This document shows positions 4,487-11,032 of a stretch of DNA of 11,032 nucleotides, in pieces (the first letter of the stretch is position 1; each line of letters opens with the position of its first letter). The stretch comes from Microcystis sp. T1-4. GTDB taxonomy: Bacteria > Cyanobacteriota > Cyanobacteriia > Cyanobacteriales > Microcystaceae. The notes below the pieces were generated by a model. That model made no database searches. It was given only the letters and a program-made list of their open reading frames with translations, and was not told where the DNA came from. The stretch covers positions 1 through 11,032 of the forward strand of contig NZ_CAIP01000434.1 of assembly GCF_000297435.1 (NCBI RefSeq). Direction: 5' to 3'. The position numbers and the translations under genes are program-made.

Positions 4487-4695
4487 GTCAATGGTCAGCA
4501 ACGAAAGCTAAACAAGTTTTAAAAGCATTAAAAAGCATAGGTTGGAAAATTAAACGACAGACAGGCTCTCATAAAACTTTAGAAATATCTGGCTGGAATG
4601 ATGTCGTTTTTGCTTTCCATGATGGCGATGAAATTGGCCATAAAATGTTAGCAAGAATTGCTAAATTAACAGGATTAACTCCAGATGATCTCTAA
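4483..4695 (+). CDS. hicA: HicA-family toxin (second module)
   Basis: A 70-residue HicA mRNA interferase. It has KAKQVLKALKSIGWKIKRQ (residues 8-26), the catalytic-type GSHK with histidine 30, and a C-terminal half GDEIGHKMLARIAKLTGLT typical of the cyanobacterial HicA branch that pairs with ELPG-type HicB. It is coupled to hicB by a 4-bp overlap. Its 3' end faces the end of the RHS gene across 263 bases filled by two hairpin elements, which may separate the convergent transcripts. The gene is intact. Confidence 0.87.
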   Translation: MSQWSATKAKQVLKALKSIGWKIKRQTGSHKTLEISGWNDVVFAFHDGDEIGHKMLARIAKLTGLTPDDL

Positions 4696-4724
4696 TTTGG
4701 GTTAACAAATGATCGCAATTCTAC

Positions 4725-4813
4725 AGCGAAAGCGTAACGCACCAATTTAATAATAAAGTTGGTGCGTTACGGCGGATTGTTAATTGAGGTTTTTTATCAG
4801 AGATTATCGCCGC
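4725..4813. repeat. MITE-like hairpin element, copy B1
   Basis: Its 81-base core (4733-4813) matches the core of the next copy (4851-4931) at 77 positions. It has a 13-bp hairpin, CGTAACGCACCAA (4733-4745) with TTGGTGCGTTACG (4759-4771), and a GGCGG.../...CGCCGC second arm. The outer terminal repeats GTAGGGTGCGTTAG are missing, so it is a truncated copy. Confidence 0.75.
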
Positions 4814-4830
4814 AAACAAAAACATAAATC

Positions 4831-4945
4831 GTAGGGTGCGTTAGCCAAAGCGTAACGCACCAATTTAATGATGAATTTGGTGCGTTACGGCGGATTGTTA
4901 ATTGAGGTTTTTTAACAGAGATTATCGCCGCCTAACGCACCCTAC
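4831..4945. repeat. MITE-like hairpin element, complete copy B2
   Basis: A 115-bp element closed by a perfect 14-bp terminal inverted repeat, GTAGGGTGCGTTAG (4831-4844) and CTAACGCACCCTAC (4932-4945). Inside are two more arms: CGTAACGCACCAA (4851-4863) with TTGGTGCGTTACG (4877-4889), and GGCGGAT with ATCGCCGCC. The single strand would fold into a closing stem with two inner hairpins. It ends 13 bases past the stop of the RHS gene. It has no coding capacity. Confidence 0.8.
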
Positions 4946-4958
4946 AAGATCTGAGCAT

Positions 4959-7900
4959 TTAGACAATATTTACAATAATGTCAATATAGTCGCATCCTAA
5001 TAGAGCACCAGTAGCAGGCTTTACAATAAAAGGATTAATTTTTGTTGTCCACAGAAAACTGTAAGCACCTATGCTAAGTGATGCAGTAACTAGGCCGATG
5101 ATAACGGGCACTGCCGCTCCAAAAAGTCCTGCAATTGCAATTTCTTCAAGTGTAATTGTTTCTCCTGAAGCTGCTACACAAGTCACTTTCCCAACTATTC
5201 CATATGTAGCCCCTAAAAATGCAGCAAAAGCAATCTTCCCAGTAAGCGTACTAAATTCTATCAAGGCTGCTTCCCCACTAGGATCGATCGCATTTACCGG
5301 ATTAACCCCAGCGTATAAATAATCATGCAAGGTTATCGGTTGATTATTGAAACCCTCAAACGGATCAACGGAAGCAAAACGCCCTGTATTAGGATCATAA
5401 TACCTTGCTCGTAAATAATAACCATCTACCGCATCATCAAACTGCTCACCAGCGAACAGATAATTATTATCCGCATCCCCGACTTTACGGGTTAAATTAC
5501 CATAAGCATCATAATCATATTCTACAATGACAGAACCATTATTACCCGTCATTAAACGAGTGCTACCTAAACCATCCACTTGATAGTAAATCCGATTTGC
5601 ACCGTCATTTTGAGAGATTAAATCCCAACCGTGAGTATAGGTAGTATTAACTGTACCATTAGTTTGATATTCCTCAATCACTTGGGCGTATTGCTGTTGA
5701 TTATTGTCAATTAAGAAGCGAGTCACCTCACCATCCACATCAATCGCCACTCGGATACCATTATGATCATATTCAAACTCGATACGTCCGGTTTCGCCGT
5801 TTTCCGTGACTTCTACCGCGGTTAATTCACCCTTAGCATTCCACTCATAATTAGTGGTAGTTGCGCCATCTTCTACCTTAGCAAGGAGATTACCCTTATC
5901 ATCGTATTGATATTGGGTAATATTTCCGCCAAGGATTTCTTTTAATAATCTGTCGTTTTTATCATAGTTATAGGTAGTTTTACCTGCCACTGAATCGACT
6001 TTTTCTAAACGATTTCCTACTGCATCAAAACTATAAGTAATCGTTTTGTTACCTGCTACAGTGTCAGTAATTTTCTCTTGAGTTAAACGATAGAGATTGT
6101 CATAGGTGTACTCCACAGTGCGACCATCATTTTCTACCACTTTCACCCGATTACCCATTGCATCTAGGGTATAGGTATAACTAGAAATAATGCCCGTAGA
6201 GTTGCGGTTTTCGAGATAGGTTAAGCGATTTAATAAGTCATATTGTTGATTTTCAATCACCCCATTGGGGAAGACTGTTTTAATCAAATTACCCACCGTA
6301 TCATAATCGTAGTCTGTTACTCCATTATCGGCATCTTTAACAGTATCAAGGCGATTCAACACATCATAAGTATAAGTAGTTGTGCCTGAAGGTACGGTTA
6401 AGGTAAGAATATTACTAGCCTTGTCGTAAGTATAGCTAATAGTACGGTTATCGGGTTCGGTACGACTAATTAATCTGTCACGCTCATCATAAACATAATT
6501 TGTCATCCCTCGGTTATCGATAACGGTAGCTAATTCCCCCGTCAAGGTATAGGTAAAGGTTTCCGTAGCTGTACCATCAGAGAAGGATTTTTCGGTTAAC
6601 CAGTTACGCTCATTATATTTATAGGTGGTGACTGCTCCGTTAAAGTCGGTTACTTTGATTAAATTACCGATTTTGTCGTGAATTGTCTCGTTACGTTGTC
6701 CTGCGGGTAAGATAGTCGCTTTTAGACGGCGTAAACTGTCATACTCAAACTTAGTGATGTTACCATTTGCGTCTTTTTGCTCGATTAAATTACCCACTAA
6801 GTCATATTTATACTCAGTACGTTGATTTAAAGCATCAATTACCGCCGTTAGTCTTCCTAAAGCGTCATATTCATAATTAGTGGTATTTCCTGCTAAATCT
6901 GTTTCTGCTATCACTCGTCCTAAAGGATCATAAGTGGTAGTCATTACCGTATTATTAGCATAAGTTGTGGTAAGAAGACGATCAAGCTCGTCATAATCAT
7001 ACTCAGTGATGCGCCCTAACGCATCTGTCATGGCAATTTGTCGCCCGTCTGCATCATAATTATAGCTAGTAATTTGATTGAGGGCATTAGTAACAGTTAA
7101 AAGGCGATCGCTCTTATCATAGTCATATTCGGTACGATTACCTAATTCGTCAATTTCGGCAATTTTTCGCCCAGCTTTATCGTATTCTTTCTTAGTGCGG
7201 GGATTATCGTTTAAATTGTCAGGGGTACTATCAGGATAAATTACTTCAATTTCTCGCCCTAAAGCATCATAAATATAGATAGTTTTACGTCCTAATTCAT
7301 CAATAAAACCCGTTAAACGATCTAAAGCGTCGTATTCATTTTGGGTGCGCGGGTTATCGCTTAAATTATCAGGAGTGCTATCAGGTAAGATGGTTTCAAT
7401 TAATAAACCACGATCATTATAACGGTATTCTGTGCGTCTTCCTAATGCGTCAATTTCGGCGATTTTCTCCCCAGCGGCGTTATATTCGGTTTTAGTAATA
7501 CCCCTTGCACAACCACAACTACTCCCTTCAGGATCAGCTTTTTCAATCAAGCGCCCTTGAGCATCATAGATATAATTAGTAATAGCACCCAAAGCATCAG
7601 TAACACTCGCTACTCGTCCATTACTATCATAGGTAAAGGTGGTTTTTGCTCCCGTAGGATCGGTTAATTCAGTTAAGTTACCACGATTATCATACTTAAA
7701 GTTACTAATTTTACCATTAGCATCGGTGACAGTGGTTAAAAGTCCCAAGGAGTCATATTTATATTCAGTAACATTGCTTTCTGTGTCTTCCCGTTTAGTG
7801 AGATTACCGTTATTATCATAGGTGTAAGTGGTGACAAAACCTAAAGCAGTAGTCTCTGTCAAGATGTCGTTACTTTGGTTATAAGTAAAGGTTTTCTTGT

Positions 7901-10900
7901 TACCTTCCCCATCGGTTTCTGTCAGCTTATTACCTCGACTATCATAGGTATAACTGGTGATATTACCTTCGGGATCGGTTTCACTTAACAGGTTATTATC
8001 TTCATCGTAAGTGCGTAAAGTAATGCCCCCTAATTGATCAACTTCTTGAATGACGTTACCCTGAGCATCAAAAACCCGGGTAATAGTCTTACCAAAAGGA
8101 TCTTTAACAGTTTGGCTATTAGTAGCATTATCAAAGGTGATATTTAATTCATTACCGTTAGCGTCAATAATTTTGCTGATTTGTCCATTTTTGTCATATT
8201 CAGTACGAGTCGCACTGCGTCCCAATGGATCGATAATTTCTGTTAAGAAGTGTTGACGATTGGGGTCATCATAAACTAGCTCGGTGGTGTTATTAGTGCG
8301 GTCAATCACCTCAATTAAATCACCGTTGCTATCATAAACATATTTAATAGATTTACCATCAGGATCGATAATTTCAGTAATGCGACCTTGAGCATCTCGA
8401 ATAAAGTCAATTTCAGCACCCGTTGAGCTAGTAATACCCTCATCGGAGAAGGTTAATTTATTGCCATTTCTGTCGGTGACATCAATTAAACCAAAATTCT
8501 GATCATAGTTATAAACCGTGCCGTCTTTGGTGGTTAATTTATATTGCGAGGGATTATAACCAAGAAAACTGAATAAAAATGCTCCTACAGTACCGTCACT
8601 ACGAATAGTTAACGGAGTGTTTTCTACTTCCAATTTATCAAATACACCAGCATCGGGAGTAAAGCTAGGAGCATAAATTGCACCGAAGAAACTAGCAGAA
8701 ACTGGTACGGGATTAAAAGTAAATCCAACGCGGCGGCCATCGGGAGTATTTAAAGTTACTCGTGTCCCGACGGAGAAGGTATTAGAAGTCCCAAATAAAT
8801 CGGAATTAGCCTCACTTAAATCTCGTCCATCGGGGGAGGATTCGACAATTTTGGCATCTTGTAAACCTAAATCCCAACCATAGCCAAAATCTCCTTGGCT
8901 TGCACTTTCTAAGCTATTATAACGACGGACAATTTCAATGGGAATACCAGTTAAAGGAATAGATAGGTCGGTATATTCTAAAGAAAAGTCACCCGGTTTA
9001 TTTTGTCCTGTCACATTTAAAATAACGCCTTGAACATTACCATTACCACTAAAATCAAAAGCGGTAATTTTTATTAGATAACTTCCATTTGCCAACAAAC
9101 GAGGATCTAGATTAGCTACCTGCTGATTAGTAACATTTTGAGTGCCTTTTGTCAATAAAGTATAATCTGGATCATTTTCCCCGATATTGCTTAAATCAAC
9201 TGCTTCAATCGGGGCAATTTCCACTCGATAAAATTCGAGGTTATCATCTGTGACGGTAGCAATAATATCTGTAGGCGACTTGATAATGCCTTGGGTGGCT
9301 TCTAAGTTAGTTTTGTTAATTTCAACAACAGGTGCTTCGGTATCACTGGGATCAAGTACCCGCACTTCAATTGTTTCTGTATCCTGATTACCGGCTGCAT
9401 CGGTAGCAGTAGCAACAATTTGATAAACTCCTGCTTTTTGACCGACAAAAGTGGCAGTATTAATTTGTCCATTGGGACTATTGGGATTAAGGGTTAGCGG
9501 AGTTGTATTAGCCGTTAAAGTGAGGGTTTTAACTTCGATATTATCCGTTGCTCGAACTTGGAAATTAACACTTTCCCCAATATTAATCAGGTTACTATTA
9601 AAGCCTAATTCCACTACCGGATTAGTAATATCATCATTGCTAAGGGTTAAGTTATAGGTTTGAGTGGTGATTCCCCCGCGTCCATCGCTGACTTGAATCG
9701 TCACAGGATAAATACCTTGATTTTGGGATGCAGATTGCCAACGAATACGGCCAAATTGATCAATTGTTAAACCTTGAGGCGCTTGTAAGAGATTATAGGT
9801 TAAAGTGTCGTTATCTGCATCTTTGGCAATAACATCATATTTGTAAGTAACGCCTAATTGAGCTAATTCTAACGGCTGAGAATTAATAATCGGTGCTTGA
9901 TTAGGAGTAACTCGGATATAGTAATTTTGATAGGCAATCCCACCATCTGCATCCGTCGCTGTGACTGTAACTTGAAAATCACCGTTAGTGGTGTTTTGAG
10001 TTTGCCAAGTAATTAAACCTGTATTTGTATCAATAGTCATCCCATTGGGTTTAACCGTTAAATTGTAGCTAATAGCGGTATTTTCGGGATCATTAGCCTC
10101 GACATCGTATTGATATAAATCTCCGTTACTTACAACTTTGATAGGAGTAGTATTAATTTGAGGTGAACGATTGGGGTATTTCTCCAATACCTGTATTTGA
10201 TAGGATTGGCTATTAAAACCTCCAAAACCATCACTTACTAATATATCTATTGTTTGTATGCCCAACTGGCTAGGATTATATTCTATTAAACCTGTATTTT
10301 CATTAATGGTCATGCCTTGAGGCGAATTAATAAGTTGATACCTTAAAGTGTCATTGTCAGAATCGGTGGCGATAATTTCGTATTTGTAAGTACGATCTAA
10401 ACCTGCATAGGTATCAGGAGTGGAAATAATTTTTGGTGGTGAATTACCAGTTTTTACATTGACAATAAATTCTTGAGTATCAATACCCCCTTTACCATCA
10501 GATGCCTCTAAAACGACTCGATTATTTCCTACTTGATTTTCTGAAGGTTGCCAACGGATTGTGTTAGTTTCCGAATTAAAAATCATTCCTATGGGTGCTT
10601 CAGTTAAAGTCCAAGTGATTTTATCACCTTCATTATCATTAGCAATAGCTTTATACTCATAAATTCGGTTAATAAAAGTGGAGAGATTAGGAGTTGAGTT
10701 AATGCTTGGCGCAGTATTAGTAATCAAGTCAAATACGTTGATATTAAAACTTTGACTGACTGGCGTACCTCGTCCATCTGTTACCAAAATAGTAACCGCA
10801 TTAACGCCAATTTGTGCTTCTGTTGGTGTCCAAGTGATTAAACCTCTGTTATCAATAGCCATGCCTGTTGGTGCATTATTTAGTGTATAAGTGAGGCGAT

Positions 10901-11032
10901 CGCCGTTTTGGTCTTCTGCGATAACTTGATATGTGTAGTTATAACCAGAACGGGTATTAGTTGAGGGTGTAGAATTAATTTCAGGTAATTGATTCCCTAA
11001 ATTGGGGCTTAAAACACCTAAGCGCAAATCCA
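4959..11032 (-). CDS. Giant RHS/YD-repeat protein with Ig-like repeats, 5' end outside window
   Basis: The frame is open to the window edge, so the true start is upstream; 2022 codons are readable from a TTG at 11027 (numbering below). Residues 13-465 hold five He_PIG/Ig-like repeats of about 90 residues, each with TYxL..AP.GM.I and a ...VSDGRGG end. Two further Ig-like domains follow (about 468-558 and 564-672). GDFSLEYTDLSIPLTG (679-694) starts the RHS part. YD repeats (NxYDxxGRLxxxTDxxG) run from about 845 to 1750, and the RHS-associated core from about 1815 to 1918 (GLGSTRLMT, YYLRARYYDPNTGRF, then PVNAIDPSG). The shell normally encloses a C-terminal toxin. Here the last 104 residues contain two hydrophobic stretches (about 1929-1947 and 1962-1991) and no recognised catalytic domain. 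It is probably an exported surface or toxin-delivery protein. Confidence 0.9.
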   Translation of the reverse strand, partial: DLRLGVLSPNLGNQLPEINSTPSTNTRSGYNYTYQVIAEDQNGDRLTYTLNNAPTGMAIDNRGLITWTPTEAQIGVNAVTILVTDGRGTPVSQSFNINVFDLITNTAPSINSTPNLSTFINRIYEYKAIANDNEGDKITWTLTEAPIGMIFNSETNTIRWQPSENQVGNNRVVLEASDGKGGIDTQEFIVNVKTGNSPPKIISTPDTYAGLDRTYKYEIIATDSDNDTLRYQLINSPQGMTINENTGLIEYNPSQLGIQTIDILVSDGFGGFNSQSYQIQVLEKYPNRSPQINTTPIKVVSNGDLYQYDVEANDPENTAISYNLTVKPNGMTIDTNTGLITWQTQNTTNGDFQVTVTATDADGGIAYQNYYIRVTPNQAPIINSQPLELAQLGVTYKYDVIAKDADNDTLTYNLLQAPQGLTIDQFGRIRWQSASQNQGIYPVTIQVSDGRGGITTQTYNLTLSNDDITNPVVELGFNSNLINIGESVNFQVRATDNIEVKTLTLTANTTPLTLNPNSPNGQINTATFVGQKAGVYQIVATATDAAGNQDTETIEVRVLDPSDTEAPVVEINKTNLEATQGIIKSPTDIIATVTDDNLEFYRVEIAPIEAVDLSNIGENDPDYTLLTKGTQNVTNQQVANLDPRLLANGSYLIKITAFDFSGNGNVQGVILNVTGQNKPGDFSLEYTDLSIPLTGIPIEIVRRYNSLESASQGDFGYGWDLGLQDAKIVESSPDGRDLSEANSDLFGTSNTFSVGTRVTLNTPDGRRVGFTFNPVPVSASFFGAIYAPSFTPDAGVFDKLEVENTPLTIRSDGTVGAFLFSFLGYNPSQYKLTTKDGTVYNYDQNFGLIDVTDRNGNKLTFSDEGITSSTGAEIDFIRDAQGRITEIIDPDGKSIKYVYDSNGDLIEVIDRTNNTTELVYDDPNRQHFLTEIIDPLGRSATRTEYDKNGQISKIIDANGNELNITFDNATNSQTVKDPFGKTITRVFDAQGNVIQEVDQLGGITLRTYDEDNNLLSETDPEGNITSYTYDSRGNKLTETDGEGNKKTFTYNQSNDILTETTALGFVTTYTYDNNGNLTKREDTESNVTEYKYDSLGLLTTVTDANGKISNFKYDNRGNLTELTDPTGAKTTFTYDSNGRVASVTDALGAITNYIYDAQGRLIEKADPEGSSCGCARGITKTEYNAAGEKIAEIDALGRRTEYRYNDRGLLIETILPDSTPDNLSDNPRTQNEYDALDRLTGFIDELGRKTIYIYDALGREIEVIYPDSTPDNLNDNPRTKKEYDKAGRKIAEIDELGNRTEYDYDKSDRLLTVTNALNQITSYNYDADGRQIAMTDALGRITEYDYDELDRLLTTTYANNTVMTTTYDPLGRVIAETDLAGNTTNYEYDALGRLTAVIDALNQRTEYKYDLVGNLIEQKDANGNITKFEYDSLRRLKATILPAGQRNETIHDKIGNLIKVTDFNGAVTTYKYNERNWLTEKSFSDGTATETFTYTLTGELATVIDNRGMTNYVYDERDRLISRTEPDNRTISYTYDKASNILTLTVPSGTTTYTYDVLNRLDTVKDADNGVTDYDYDTVGNLIKTVFPNGVIENQQYDLLNRLTYLENRNSTGIISSYTYTLDAMGNRVKVVENDGRTVEYTYDNLYRLTQEKITDTVAGNKTITYSFDAVGNRLEKVDSVAGKTTYNYDKNDRLLKEILGGNITQYQYDDKGNLLAKVEDGATTTNYEWNAKGELTAVEVTENGETGRIEFEYDHNGIRVAIDVDGEVTRFLIDNNQQQYAQVIEEYQTNGTVNTTYTHGWDLISQNDGANRIYYQVDGLGSTRLMTGNNGSVIVEYDYDAYGNLTRKVGDADNNYLFAGEQFDDAVDGYYLRARYYDPNTGRFASVDPFEGFNNQPITLHDYLYAGVNPVNAIDPSGEAALIEFSTLTGKIAFAAFLGATYGIVGKVTCVAASGETITLEEIAIAGLFGAAVPVIIGLVTASLSIGAYSFLWTTKINPFIVKPATGALLGCDYIDIIVNIV

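Noticed and set aside
5071..9657. Plus-strand open frames opposite the RHS gene
   Set aside because: They are antisense to the repetitive YD and Ig-like coding sequence, have no ribosome-binding sites, and their low-complexity residues (many V, L, S, P) are what reversed YD codons give.
11027..11027. TTG at 11027 as the real start of the RHS gene
   Set aside because: The frame stays open to the end of the window, an Ig-like repeat begins within a few residues, and there is no signal peptide, so the gene continues upstream.

Overview
The window looks like chromosomal DNA from a unicellular, AT-rich cyanobacterium (Microcystis/Crocosphaera/Cyanothece-like; genus not determined). The evidence is an ndhS gene for the photosynthetic NDH-1 complex, a HAS-barrel protein of a type I know only from cyanobacteria, six copies of the HIP1 octamer GCGATCGC (2246, 3125, 4008, 4063, 7104, 10896), and dense small palindromic intergenic repeats typical of such genomes.

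Layout. 1-394 (+): two tiny overlapping genes of unknown function. 453-946 (-): a RelE/YafQ-type toxin-antitoxin operon with a good promoter at 1027-1054. 1246-2161 (-): a compact two-gene operon, ndhS followed 2 bp later by the HAS-barrel gene, with a near-consensus promoter and an almost leaderless start. 2242-2325 (-): a dead antitoxin gene with two in-frame stops. 2555-2949 (-): hicB-hicA, whose 59-codon toxin gene is easy to miss, bracketed by direct copies of a 32-bp repeat. 3066-3769 (-): a DUF6883-like / DUF4926-like gene pair that looks like a candidate toxin-antitoxin or toxin-immunity module. 3770-4279: an intergenic region full of palindromes. 4280-4695 (+): a second, unrelated hicB-hicA pair. 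4725-4945: two near-identical multi-hairpin elements in the convergent gap. 4959-11032 (-): the 3' part of a giant secreted-type gene (at least 2022 codons) with Ig-like/He_PIG repeats, a long YD-repeat RHS shell, an RHS core, and a hydrophobic 104-residue tail; its 5' end lies outside the window.

Interpretation. One housekeeping operon (ndhS) is embedded in an accessory island that carries three intact toxin-antitoxin modules, one dead antitoxin, one candidate new module and a polymorphic-toxin-type RHS protein. Small mobile-looking repeats sit at nearly every gene boundary. They appear to have altered genes: one supplies the last ~21 codons of the DUF4926-like protein, one starts at the hicA stop codon, and one abuts the end of the RHS gene, whose tail has no recognisable toxin domain. 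These functional links are inferred from layout; the repeats, overlaps and stops are read directly from the sequence.
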